Below are positions 15,820-24,336 of a stretch of 64,000 nt of DNA, one piece after another (position 1 is the stretch's first letter; each line of letters opens with the position of its first letter). The notes beneath the pieces are model-generated. The model worked only from the letters and a program-made list of their open reading frames with translations. It was not told the origin of the DNA and searched no databases. Position numbers and translations under genes: made by a program. The stretch is from PALSA-278 sp963760285 (GTDB taxonomy: Bacteria > Acidobacteriota > Terriglobia > Acidiferrales > UBA7541): the NCBI GenBank assembly GCA_963760285.1, contig CAVXCI010000001.1, positions 1,736,001 through 1,800,000 of the forward strand. The letters run 5' to 3'.

Positions 15820-18591
15820 ATGTCGAAGGAAATGGTGATTTCCGCGGCCCCGCACGAGACACGGGTTGCGATTTTGGAAGATGGTCAGCTTTTTGAAATT
15901 TACGTAGAGCGGCAAAAAGAATTCGCACTGGTGGGGAGCATCTACAAGGGACGTGTTACACGGGTTTTGCCCGGGATGCAGTCCGCCTTTGTGGAGATCG
16001 GGCTGGATACCGACGCCTTCCTGTACGTCAGCGATTTTCTCGAAGACCTCGAAGAATTCGACAACATCGTCCACAACGTGGAGGACAAGGTCCAGCGCAT
16101 CGAAGAGCAGGGCGGTGAAGTGGTGTCTGCCGTGGAAGTTGAGCAGGGAGCCGCTCTGGAGCCGACGGATGTAGAGTCCGCGATTTCGGCCACGGATTAT
16201 CCCGTCGCCCCGGACCTCCATGCGCAGCCTGTAGCGGCCGTTAATCCCTCGTCCGTGCCCACGCAGGCGCCACGCCCTCGGCCCATGGAACGCGACAGAA
16301 ATCGCGGAGGTTTTGGACGCCGCAGCCGTTTCGGGCGTCAGAGTCGCCGGGGCCAGCGCCGGGACCATGAAATTCCTCCCTCGAAGTTTGCCAGTAACCG
16401 CGCGCCGGAACCGCCGCTCGAGAACCATGAGGCGATCATCCTGCCGGGCGAGTCACTTGCAAAATATCGGGATCGGAGCGCCTCCAACCTGCCGCGAGAC
16501 CTGACGGGCGCACAGGAGGGCTCAGGATTCATCGCTTCCGAATCCACACAGGAATCTCAGAATCACGTTACGCTGGAAGCGGCGCCAGCCGAGCAAGTTG
16601 CGCCCGTTGTTGAACCGCGCGTGGAGCGGGCGCCTCGTTTTCAGCAGAGCAGTCATGCGAATCCACCCACGGAGAACACGGCGCGTTTTCAGCAAAGCAG
16701 CCATCTCGATCCATTGCCGGGCGAATCCATTGCACGGGCGCGGCACACTGTGCTTCACGAAGAGCCGGCCGCCGATTCGGTCATCCCTCCTTCAAGGGGA
16801 ATTGTGGATGAGCCAGTGGTTCATGCCGAAGACAGGATAGAGAGCTTGAAGGAAACGTTCGCCGTTGACCCGGTGAGCGGAACATCAAGCCGCGAGGCGA
16901 TTTTCGAAGCAGAACGCGGACGAGTTGGAGAAGAGGAAACATTCGCGGAGCGATTGGAAATTGAAGAATCGCGCGCGTCGGAAGAATTGGAAGGAAATTT
17001 TGCCGCACATGATTTGTCTGCTGACAGGCAGGAAAGCGCTGCGGCAGAATATGAGGACCGGGGCAATTTTACCGAGCCTATGTCCAGCCCGGATCTCAGT
17101 GGGGAGATGGACAGCGCGGAAGCCGCCGTGGACCTGGGCGAATTGCAGCACGAGGACGATGCTCAGCGCTCGGATGAAGCCACACTTCCCTCCGATGCGG
17201 ATGGGAATAATTCCGCACAACAGCCAGACCAGCCACGCGAGAATTCTCAGGCGCGGGTGCGCAGCGATTTTCGCGCGCGCATGAATAATCCCGCGCGGCG
17301 CGGCAGGAGAGACAACCGGGGCCGGAATCAGCGGGATCACCGTGATCACCCACCCCGCCATGGAGGCGCCCAACCGCAACGGCGCGTTCAGCTTATCTCG
17401 GAACTCCTGAAGGCCGGACAGGAAATCATTGTTCAGATCGCCAAGGAGCCGCTGGGCAAGAAGGGCGCCCGAATCACCAGTCATGTGGCCCTGCCAGGCC
17501 GCTATCTGGTTTACATGCCGACACTGCACCACACCGGTGTTTCGCGGAAGATCAGTACAGCGGAGGAGCGCGCGCGCCTGCGCCAGTTGGTGAGCGAAGC
17601 GCAGAAAGGCGGAGGCGGCGGATTTATTGTCCGCACGGCGGCCAGCCAGACCAGCCCCGATGAAGTGCGCGCCGACGTTGAATTTCTCATGCGCACCTGG
17701 GCGGAAATCAAGGCCCGCTCCGAGCAGCGCCATGCCCCATCTTTGCTTCACCGCGACCTGAACCTCGTGGAACGCCTCCTGCGCGATAATCTCAGCGACG
17801 AATTCAGCACCATTTGGGTGGATTCCGAAGAGGAGTACACCAAGGTTGTGGATTTCGTGAGCCGATTCCAGCCGCAGCTGCTGAATCGCGTCCGCCTCTA
17901 CGTGAAGGAAACGCCGGTCTTTGAAGAATTCGGCATCCAGCAGGAAATTGACAAGGCGCTGCGCCCCAAAGTCTGGCTGAAATCCGGCGGCCACATCGTC
18001 ATCAACCACACCGAAGCCCTCGTGGCCATCGATGTCAACACCGGCAAGTTTGTCGGCCGGGGATCCACGCGCCTGGAAGACACCATCGTTAAGACCAACC
18101 TCGAAGCGGTGAAGGAAATCGTCCGGCAGATTCGCCTGCGCGATCTCGGCGGAATCATCGTGATTGATTTCATCGACATGGAGGAGCGGCGCAACCGCGA
18201 GAAGGTGATGGCCGCGCTGGAAGAGGCGTTGCGCACCGACCGCGCCCCCTCCAAGGTGCTGCGGTTCAACGAATTTGGACTGGTGGCCATCACGCGCAAG
18301 CGCACCAAGCAGGCGCTGGAGCGCACGCTCTGCCAGCCCTGTCCTTATTGCACTGGCTCCGGCATGGTGAAATCCATTCCCACGCTCTGCTATGAAATTC
18401 AGACCGAGGCGCGAAAAATGGCGCCGGAAATGGATTCGGCCAGCATCACTTTGCGCGTGCATCCGGAAATCTCCAAGGCGTTGAAGACACGCGAGTCCGC
18501 GCTGGTGGAAGAGCTCGAGCACTGGACGAAAAAACACGTCATTATCCAGGCAGACCCAACCCTCCACTGGGAGCAGTACGATATTTACTAA
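15820..18591 (+). CDS. rng: Ribonuclease E/G with long insert in the S1 domain
   Basis: Endoribonuclease that processes rRNA and starts mRNA decay. 923 residues, against about 490 for E. coli RNase G. The S1 RNA-binding domain begins normally (ALVGSIYKGRVTRVLPGMQS, residues ~35-55) but is broken after about residue 85 by some 435 residues of acidic, Arg-rich and Gln-rich low-complexity sequence. It resumes at about 523 (QLISELLKAGQEIIVQIAKE, then PLGKKGARITSHVALPGRYL). The catalytic metal Asp residues are D738 (VAIDVNTGKF) and D783 (IVIDFIDMEERRNREKV), and the zinc-link CPYCTGSG is at 841-848. The insert carries a 16-residue direct repeat with RFQQSSH and two LPGES motifs. It follows rodA with a structured leader and precedes folD. 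Confidence 0.93.
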   Translation: MSKEMVISAAPHETRVAILEDGQLFEIYVERQKEFALVGSIYKGRVTRVLPGMQSAFVEIGLDTDAFLYVSDFLEDLEEFDNIVHNVEDKVQRIEEQGGEVVSAVEVEQGAALEPTDVESAISATDYPVAPDLHAQPVAAVNPSSVPTQAPRPRPMERDRNRGGFGRRSRFGRQSRRGQRRDHEIPPSKFASNRAPEPPLENHEAIILPGESLAKYRDRSASNLPRDLTGAQEGSGFIASESTQESQNHVTLEAAPAEQVAPVVEPRVERAPRFQQSSHANPPTENTARFQQSSHLDPLPGESIARARHTVLHEEPAADSVIPPSRGIVDEPVVHAEDRIESLKETFAVDPVSGTSSREAIFEAERGRVGEEETFAERLEIEESRASEELEGNFAAHDLSADRQESAAAEYEDRGNFTEPMSSPDLSGEMDSAEAAVDLGELQHEDDAQRSDEATLPSDADGNNSAQQPDQPRENSQARVRSDFRARMNNPARRGRRDNRGRNQRDHRDHPPRHGGAQPQRRVQLISELLKAGQEIIVQIAKEPLGKKGARITSHVALPGRYLVYMPTLHHTGVSRKISTAEERARLRQLVSEAQKGGGGGFIVRTAASQTSPDEVRADVEFLMRTWAEIKARSEQRHAPSLLHRDLNLVERLLRDNLSDEFSTIWVDSEEEYTKVVDFVSRFQPQLLNRVRLYVKETPVFEEFGIQQEIDKALRPKVWLKSGGHIVINHTEALVAIDVNTGKFVGRGSTRLEDTIVKTNLEAVKEIVRQIRLRDLGGIIVIDFIDMEERRNREKVMAALEEALRTDRAPSKVLRFNEFGLVAITRKRTKQALERTLCQPCPYCTGSGMVKSIPTLCYEIQTEARKMAPEMDSASITLRVHPEISKALKTRESALVEELEHWTKKHVIIQADPTLHWEQYDIY
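16636..16713 (+). repeat. Imperfect 48-base direct repeat inside rng insert
   Basis: Two copies of a block starting CGTTTTCAGCA begin at 16636 and 16684. Each encodes RFQQSSH followed by xxPxxxE. Related LPGESLAKYR and LPGESIARAR motifs lie at about 16443 and 16720. The repeat suggests that the insert grew by duplication of a short peptide unit. Confidence 0.6.
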
Positions 18592-18633
18592 TGGCCGCGG
18601 CGCCCGCGCGAACGGAGGAGCGAGGAAGGCACC

Positions 18634-19581
18634 ATGAGCGCGCGCATCTTAAGCGGCAATCCCGTCCGCGATCAGATTTACGGTGAGCTGGCCGGAACGA
18701 TCAGCGCGCTGCAAACCGCGGGAGTGAAGCCTGGCTTGGCGGCTGTGCTCGTGGGCGATAACGCGGCCTCGCGCCTTTACGTCAACAGCAAGATCGCCGC
18801 CTGCCAGCAGCTAAACCTCGAAAGCATTGAAGTCACCCTGCCCTCCACGATTACCACGGAACGGCTTCTCGGTGTCGTCAATGATCTGAATTCGCGTGAC
18901 GATGTGGATGGCATTCTCGTGCAAATGCCGCTGCCGTCACAAGTGGACGCCCGCCGCATCCTCGAAGCATTGGACCCCGCCAAGGATGTGGACGGATTCC
19001 ATCCCCTGAACATGGGACGGCTGATGGCTGGACGGCCAGGCCTGGTGGCATGTACTCCCGCCGGCGTAATGGAAATTCTCCGGCGCAGTGCCATCAATCT
19101 GGAAGGAACGCCCGCCGTGGTTTTGGGCCGCAGCGACATTGTCGGCAAGCCGATGGCGCTGCTTCTGCTTCACGCCAATGCCACGGTCACCATCTGCCAT
19201 TCCAAGACGCGCGATCTCCCCAAGGCAGCTCGCGAGGCCCATCTGGTGATTGCCGCCATGGGACGTCCCGGAATGATTACATCGGACTACATAAAACCCG
19301 GCGCCACGGTAATTGATGTGGGCATCTCACGGATCACCGATGCGGCCAGGGCAGAATCTCTCTTTGCAAACTTTCCTCAGCGATTGGAAAATTTCCGCGC
19401 CAGGGGTTTTGCCGTGGTCGGTGATGTCCATCCGGACGTCGTCCAGGTGGCGGGCGCCATCACTCCCGTCCCCGGCGGAGTTGGTCCGCTCACCATCGCC
19501 ATGCTGATGAGCAACACTGTGCGCGCCGCGTGCCTCCGGCGCGCTCCGCGGATCGCCATTCCGGCGCCTGCCGTCTGCTAA
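18634..19581 (+). CDS. folD: FolD: methylene-THF dehydrogenase/cyclohydrolase
   Basis: Bifunctional cytoplasmic enzyme of one-carbon metabolism converting 5,10-methylene-THF to 10-formyl-THF with NADP. 315 residues, slightly longer than E. coli FolD (288). Seen: the catalytic region SRLYVNSKIAACQQL, substrate motif DGILVQMPLPSQVD, PAKDVDGFHPLNMGRL, Rossmann motif VLGRSDIVGKPMALLLL and the C-terminal signature ITPVPGGVGPLTIAMLM. A C-terminal tail of about 20 residues is extra. The stop TAA shares its last base with the coaE ATG. Confidence 0.96.
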   Translation: MSARILSGNPVRDQIYGELAGTISALQTAGVKPGLAAVLVGDNAASRLYVNSKIAACQQLNLESIEVTLPSTITTERLLGVVNDLNSRDDVDGILVQMPLPSQVDARRILEALDPAKDVDGFHPLNMGRLMAGRPGLVACTPAGVMEILRRSAINLEGTPAVVLGRSDIVGKPMALLLLHANATVTICHSKTRDLPKAAREAHLVIAAMGRPGMITSDYIKPGATVIDVGISRITDAARAESLFANFPQRLENFRARGFAVVGDVHPDVVQVAGAITPVPGGVGPLTIAMLMSNTVRAACLRRAPRIAIPAPAVC

Positions 19582-20183
19582 TGCTGAAGGTAGGCCTCAC
19601 GGGCGGCATCGGATGCGGCAAGACGGCCGTTGCCACGGCTCTGCGGGAAAAGGGAATTCCGGTTCTCGATGCCGACCTGTTGGCGCGCCAGATAATCTCG
19701 TCCGGCGGCCCCGCACATAACGATGTCGTTCGCGAGTTCGGGTCCGATATCCTGGACCTTGCCGGAAATATTGATCGCCAAAAGCTGGCCAAAATCGTCT
19801 TCCGGGAACGCGCCAGCCTGGAAAAGTTGAATGCCCTCGTTCATCCTCACGTACGGCGCGCCATCGAGGCTCAATTTGCCGAATGGGCGCGCCACGGTGG
19901 CCCGGCGATTGGCGTGGTCGAAGCGGCGCTTCTGGTGGAGGCAGGTTATCAAGCGTGGCTGGACCGCTTGGTAGTGGTCTGGTGCGGGCCGGACCAGCAG
20001 CGCGAGCGCCTTCTCGCCAGAGGACTGACCTCCGGGCAGATTACTCAGCGAATGGCCTCCCAGATGCCGAATGAAACCAAGCGCCAGTTTGCGACCGACG
20101 AAATTGATAATTCCGGTACCATCGAGCAACTGCAAGCGCGGGTGGATGCGCTCGCTCGACGACTGCGTGAGATTGCGGCCTGA
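19581..20183 (+). CDS. coaE: Dephospho-CoA kinase
   Basis: Last enzyme of coenzyme A synthesis, phosphorylating the 3'-hydroxyl of dephospho-CoA. 200 residues, the usual size. Walker A VGLTGGIGCGKTAVATAL at the N-terminus, VLDADLLARQI, then HPHVRRAIEAQFAEW and VVEAALLVEAGYQAWLDRL. Start at ATG 19581 follows directly from the folD stop (TAATG); the open frame extends 17 codons into folD, but the P-loop position fixes the start. The C-terminal NSGTIEQLQARVDAL fits the family. Confidence 0.95.
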   Translation: MLKVGLTGGIGCGKTAVATALREKGIPVLDADLLARQIISSGGPAHNDVVREFGSDILDLAGNIDRQKLAKIVFRERASLEKLNALVHPHVRRAIEAQFAEWARHGGPAIGVVEAALLVEAGYQAWLDRLVVVWCGPDQQRERLLARGLTSGQITQRMASQMPNETKRQFATDEIDNSGTIEQLQARVDALARRLREIAA

Positions 20184-20228
20184 GAAAATTATTTCAGCGC
20201 CGCGTGGTCTGCGCCTGCTTGGATATGA

Positions 20229-21389
20229 ATGGAAGGATTGAAACACATGCGAATCAAACAAGAAGGAGAGCGCACTGTCCGGCTGCTGGCTGTCGGACTG
20301 ATCATTCTGCTGGGCGGTTATCTGGCGGGCTCAAAATGGGGGACGCGCGTCCCTGCTTCCGTCTCGGCGCTGCACCTCGTGAAAGGGCATGATGAGCCGT
20401 TGACGGGCGAGGAAGCCGCCAATGTTCAGATTTACAAGCAGGCCTCCCCCGCGGTTGCCAATATTGTCACCCGTACGGTTGAATACGATTTTTTCTTCAA
20501 TACCGTCCCTGTCGAAGGCGCTGGCTCCGGCTTCGTGATTGACACCGATGGGCACATCCTGACGAACTACCACGTTGTGCAAGGCGCGCAAACCATCGAA
20601 GTCACACTGGGCGACCAGAGCCGTTTCAAAGCGACATTGCTGGGCGCCGATCAGCGGAACGACGTGGCGCTCCTGAAAATCACTCCGGGCGCAAAAAAGC
20701 TTGTTCCTCTCGCGCTGGCAGACTCCCGCGGACTGCAGGTCGGCCAGCGGGTTCTGGCCATCGGCAATCCCTTTGGATTTCAGAGCACTCTTACGACCGG
20801 CGTGGTTAGCGCGCTGGGACGCACCGTACAAACCGGCGACAACACTTTTATTGACCAGGCCATCCAGACCGACGCGGCCATTAATCGCGGCAATTCAGGT
20901 GGCCCGTTGCTGAATTCTCACGGAGAAGTGATTGGCGTTAATTCCGCGATTTATACGCCCACGGGCGCAACCTCCGGCATAGGCTTCGCTATTCCCATTG
21001 ATACCGCCAGGCGCGTGGCGGAAGAGCTCATCACCTCCGGCCACGTTCGTAACGCTACTCTCGGCGTCAGCGAAGCCCGCCCACTGTGGCCGGGGTTGGC
21101 GGAAGCCCTGCAACTTCCGGTATCGCGGGGATTGTTGATTGAGCGAGTGGTTGCAGGCGGCCCGGCGGATCAAGCCGGCATCCGAGGCGGCACTCGCCTG
21201 GTGCAGGTGGGTTTGCAGAGACTGCGTCTGGGCGGCGACATCCTTACGGCGATTGACGGCCATGAAGTTTCCGCGGACATTGACGTGAGCCTCGTTCTGA
21301 ACCGCAAGGTGGGCGGAGATCGCGTGACTCTCACCGTGTATCGTGACGGGCGGAAGATTGAGATCCCGGCGATACTTGGCGAAGAATAA
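20229..21389 (+). CDS. DegP/HtrA-like serine protease with PDZ domain
   Basis: Envelope protease of family S1C acting on misfolded proteins. 386 residues from ATG 20229; ATG 20247 (GGAAGGA nine bases before it) is an equally good start. One N-terminal membrane anchor (about 19-36, LLAVGLIILLGGYLAG). Catalytic triad visible: His in HILTNYHVVQGA, Asp in RNDVALLKI, Ser in RGNSGGPLLNSHGEVIG. A single PDZ domain follows (RGLLIERVVAGGPADQAGIR ... LGGDILTAIDGHEVS). One PDZ and an uncleaved anchor resemble DegS or HhoB-like proteins more than two-PDZ DegP. Located 45 bases after coaE. Confidence 0.92.
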   Translation: MEGLKHMRIKQEGERTVRLLAVGLIILLGGYLAGSKWGTRVPASVSALHLVKGHDEPLTGEEAANVQIYKQASPAVANIVTRTVEYDFFFNTVPVEGAGSGFVIDTDGHILTNYHVVQGAQTIEVTLGDQSRFKATLLGADQRNDVALLKITPGAKKLVPLALADSRGLQVGQRVLAIGNPFGFQSTLTTGVVSALGRTVQTGDNTFIDQAIQTDAAINRGNSGGPLLNSHGEVIGVNSAIYTPTGATSGIGFAIPIDTARRVAEELITSGHVRNATLGVSEARPLWPGLAEALQLPVSRGLLIERVVAGGPADQAGIRGGTRLVQVGLQRLRLGGDILTAIDGHEVSADIDVSLVLNRKVGGDRVTLTVYRDGRKIEIPAILGEE

Positions 21390-21442
21390 CTCGTTCCCGG
21401 AATTTTGCCGGGTCAATTGCAGTTTCTTAAAGGAGCGCGCGG

Positions 21443-22186
21443 ATGACGGCACGCAAAGCCAACTACGGAATTGACGCTCCTGGCGTCATCATTATTCTGG
21501 CCGTCTGCGCAGGTGTATTGCTCCCCGTTGGCTGGTTCCTGGCCACGCACACGGGGAGAAGAAATGTTGGATTCTGGCCCATTCTGGGCAACTCATTTTT
21601 CTCCATCGGAGCCATCTGCCTGATCGAAGTTCTCCTGATGTTCAGCAGCAGCCTGGTGGGAAAATTTCGCGCGCGTGACAGGTTGCTGGATAATCTCCAT
21701 CTGCGCGGCGATGAGACGGTGCTGGACGTGGGCTGCGGCCACGGCCTCTTGCTCATTGGCGCCGCCAAGAGGCTTCCGCGGGGCCGCGCGGTTGGACTGG
21801 ATCTCTGGTCGCAGAAGGATCAGGCGGCGAATTCACGTGAAGCAACTCTCAAGAACGCGGAAATCGAGGATGTGAAGAGCCGTGTTGAAGTTCGCGATGG
21901 TGACATGCGAGAAATGCCTTTCGCCAACGCAAGTTTTGACGCCGTTGTGGCCAGCCTCGCCATCCACAACATTTCGTCGCGCGATGGGCGACGAAAGGCT
22001 ATCGAGGAGATTGTCCGTGTACTCAAACCGGGCGGCAAGGTTGCGTTGCTGGATTTTCAGCGTGTGGGGCAATATGCGGACGACTTACGAAGCGCCGGGA
22101 TGAAGGGAGTTCGCAAATCCTGGATGAGCTTTTGGATTTTTCCGCCGGTGCGCACGGTGACGGCAACGAAGCCGCAAGCTTCATAA
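21443..22186 (+). CDS. Membrane-anchored class I SAM methyltransferase
   Basis: 247 residues. Two membrane helices at the N-terminus (about 14-34 and 49-70) precede a complete Rossmann-type methyltransferase domain: motif I VLDVGCGHGLLLIGAAKRLP, the acidic VGLDLW after strand 2, DGDMREMPFANASFDAVVAS and the post-motif VLKPGGKVALLDF. AAAGGAG sits eight bases before ATG 21443. Acceptor substrate is not indicated; attachment to the membrane suggests a lipid or quinone-like substrate, which is inference. It lies 53 bases after the protease gene on the same strand. Confidence 0.8.
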   Translation: MTARKANYGIDAPGVIIILAVCAGVLLPVGWFLATHTGRRNVGFWPILGNSFFSIGAICLIEVLLMFSSSLVGKFRARDRLLDNLHLRGDETVLDVGCGHGLLLIGAAKRLPRGRAVGLDLWSQKDQAANSREATLKNAEIEDVKSRVEVRDGDMREMPFANASFDAVVASLAIHNISSRDGRRKAIEEIVRVLKPGGKVALLDFQRVGQYADDLRSAGMKGVRKSWMSFWIFPPVRTVTATKPQAS

Positions 22187-22225
22187 GCGCTTGCGCAGGC
22201 GGCGTGCGGGGGCTGCAAGCCCTCT

Positions 22226-23005
22226 CTAGGCGTTCCACTCCGCCCGAATCCGTTCGCGTTCTGCTTCGCTGATATGGAACCAGCTTTCGGCGACATCCCG
22301 CACGCGTTCCAACGCGGCCTGCACTTCCGCCTGCTTCGCTTCCATGTGTTGCGCGTTGGCATCCCGTGGAACGGTGAGAGGCGGAGCTACAATCATCACC
22401 GCGCGCGTGAACGGTTTGGGAATCTGGAACAGGTCCCAGGATTTTGTGAAGGTGTGGGCGCTCTCCAGGCTGGCATGGAACACCAAAATCGGCTGGCCCG
22501 TTTTTTGCGCCAGCATCACCGCGCCGGGCTTGGCCACATAACGCGGTCCGCGCGGGCCGTCAATGGTGAACGCCACATCGCGCCCTTCGGACAGCCGCTT
22601 TTCCAGTTCCAACAGGCCGCGCAGGCCACCGCGTGAAGAACTCCCCTGAGCCGTCCCAAAGCCGAGACGTTCAATCACTCGCCGCGTCCATTGGCCGTCA
22701 AAATTCGTGGTGTTGAGCACCACCACGCCGCGTCCGCGCCAGCGCCATACCGCGGCCAGGATGCAGCGATGCCAGAACGCGCCGATGGCCTGGTGGCCGC
22801 GCGCATGGATATCGTCCAGATGATGGAGCCCAATGGTTTCAAACCGCAGCGTGGGGCCCAGAGTGCGGATGAACGCCCACACCACCCATCCCAGAACGGG
22901 CACCTGCATCCTGCGCCAGAGCGAGAGCTGCCGAAGGCGCACATCGTAATGAACGTTGACGGTCTCCGGCGCGGTTTCGCGTTCCGATGTTGAGCGTCCA
23001 GCCAC
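22226..23005 (-). CDS. DUF374 lysophospholipid acyltransferase-like protein
   Basis: Predicted membrane-associated acyltransferase of the DUF374 family (related to LpxL/PlsC-type enzymes of the envelope). Seen: IGAFWHRCILAAVW, a central GGLRGLLELEKRLSEGRDVA, and the hallmark FTIDGPRGPRYVAKPGAVML. A hydrophobic stretch at VLGWVVWAFIRTLGPTLRF is near the N-terminus. The open frame reaches 23050, but the first codons overlap the divergent promoter region and the next gene; GTG 23005 is chosen, with GTG 22942 also possible. Likely role in lipid A or phospholipid acylation is an inference. Convergent with the methyltransferase at 21443. Confidence 0.8.
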   Translation of the reverse strand: MAGRSTSERETAPETVNVHYDVRLRQLSLWRRMQVPVLGWVVWAFIRTLGPTLRFETIGLHHLDDIHARGHQAIGAFWHRCILAAVWRWRGRGVVVLNTTNFDGQWTRRVIERLGFGTAQGSSSRGGLRGLLELEKRLSEGRDVAFTIDGPRGPRYVAKPGAVMLAQKTGQPILVFHASLESAHTFTKSWDLFQIPKPFTRAVMIVAPPLTVPRDANAQHMEAKQAEVQAALERVRDVAESWFHISEAERERIRAEWNA

Positions 23006-23006
23006 G

Positions 23007-23021
23007 CCTATATAGTATAGG
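23007..23021. promoter_or_regulatory. Palindromic AT-rich box between divergent genes
   Basis: CCTATA-TAG-TATAGG is a perfect 6-bp inverted repeat located between the DUF374 gene (minus) and the FecR-like gene (plus, ATG 23038). Each arm contains a TATA-type -10 element (TATACT on the minus strand, TATAGT on the plus), so a bidirectional promoter is plausible. Confidence 0.35.
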
Positions 23022-23037
23022 CAAAGGCCAATTCCGC

Positions 23038-24336
23038 ATGCCGACGGCAAAACACACTAATAGAGCGCAACAAGCTTTGAGGATGGCCTGTTCGCTTTCA
23101 TTTTTTCTGGTCTGCGCCATCCCCCTGCTCGCGCAAACGCCTCCTGGCGTGGGGAGCCTGCAAGGCCGTGACGTCTCCGTGGAACATCCCGCGGCGCCTT
23201 TGTCAGGCGCGGCAGCAGCCGGAGTCTCGCCAGGAACGCCCGTGGGCAATGGCAGCGTCATCACCGTGCATTCGGGGAAGGCGCGCATTCAACTGACTGG
23301 TGGCGGCTTCATTTATATTTGTGGTCCCGCGAAATTTACTCTGCTGGAAAATGGCGGCGCGCTCACCCTGGCGCTGGAATTTGGCCGCGTCCACGTTTCC
23401 CTGCCCGGCGCCTCGCCCCTGCAGGCCTACACGGCTTTCTTCACCGCTTCGCCGGAGGCCGTATCGGAAGGCCCGCGCGAATTTGCGCTGGGTCTCGATA
23501 CATCGGGAAAGCTGTGCGCCCGCGCCTATCATGGCGCTGTGCGGCTGGAACAGCAGTTGTCCGGCAATACCATCACGGTTCCCGAGCCCGGGGAAATATT
23601 TCTGCAGGGCGGAGACGTGACTCCGCTGAAAAATGTGACCGGGCATTGCGATTGCGACGTGATAGAGGCAGATCTAACTCCTCTGACTCCTCCCGCGCCG
23701 CCGGCTGCGCCGACCAATCCGCCAGTAAACGCCGTGCCTGCCGGTCCGCAATCACAGAAACCGCCATCCTCAACTGCTGAATCCAATGTCCGCTCGGATA
23801 TTCCGCCACAGGCCGCGCCGCCAGCGCAAAGCGAGACCTCGCGCGAACCGTCCGCGAAACAATCCCCAGCCCAAAAGGCGACAGTACCGGTGTTGACCTA
23901 CAACTACGAAGTACCGAATCCGCCGCCTGCTCCCAGCGCGGAAACAATCATGCTGGTACAGGATTTACGCGTCGAACCAGCATTCGTGTTCACCGGACGC
24001 GTGACGAAGAAGCCATCCTCCAGGCAGCGCGGCGCGAAGAAAAAGAAATCAGGCAAGCCTGCGGCGGAGACAGCGGCGGTTACTCAGCCGTCCAATAGTC
24101 CCGCGGCAGTTGGCGCGCCTGCTTCGAGCAGCGCCGCGAACTCCACGGCGGCAGCCGCCCTTCAACAGCCCGCGAATGCTACCGCGGTGCCGGCGCCTCG
24201 CCGCGGCGGCTCCGCCAGCGCAGACACACCACAGCTTCTGGGGCCGGCTGAAGCATTTTTTCTCAGGCGGGAAGAGCGATTCTTCAAACTGAACGGCGGG
24301 GGGATTCTCCGCCGCGTGGTCTACATCCCTTCGTAG
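23038..24336 (+). CDS. Secreted FecR-like domain protein with Pro/Ala-rich tail
   Basis: 432 residues from ATG 23038. Residues 1-33 form a signal peptide with hydrophobic core SLSFFLVCAIPLLA. A FecR-like beta domain follows: GNGSVITVHSGKARIQLTGG, GPAKFTLLENGGALTLALEF, GRVHVSL. From about residue 210 the chain is Pro/Ala/Thr-rich with a Lys-rich island (RQRGAKKKKSGK), then a short folded-looking end LGPAEAFFLRREERFFKLNG. No TonB or sigma partner is near, so the usual FecR signalling role is not supported; a surface or periplasmic structural role is possible. The last 16 bases overlap the convergent ETF-QO gene. Confidence 0.65.
   Translation: MPTAKHTNRAQQALRMACSLSFFLVCAIPLLAQTPPGVGSLQGRDVSVEHPAAPLSGAAAAGVSPGTPVGNGSVITVHSGKARIQLTGGGFIYICGPAKFTLLENGGALTLALEFGRVHVSLPGASPLQAYTAFFTASPEAVSEGPREFALGLDTSGKLCARAYHGAVRLEQQLSGNTITVPEPGEIFLQGGDVTPLKNVTGHCDCDVIEADLTPLTPPAPPAAPTNPPVNAVPAGPQSQKPPSSTAESNVRSDIPPQAAPPAQSETSREPSAKQSPAQKATVPVLTYNYEVPNPPPAPSAETIMLVQDLRVEPAFVFTGRVTKKPSSRQRGAKKKKSGKPAAETAAVTQPSNSPAAVGAPASSSAANSTAAAALQQPANATAVPAPRRGGSASADTPQLLGPAEAFFLRREERFFKLNGGGILRRVVYIPS

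Noticed and set aside
16885..18567. 560-codon minus-strand frame
   Set aside because: Antisense to the catalytic half of RNase E/G; the sense frame has conserved active-site motifs.
21396..21412. Hairpin CCCGG-(7)-CCGGG after the DegP-like gene, considered as terminator
   Set aside because: Only five pairs and no T-run; the next gene is 31 bases away on the same strand.
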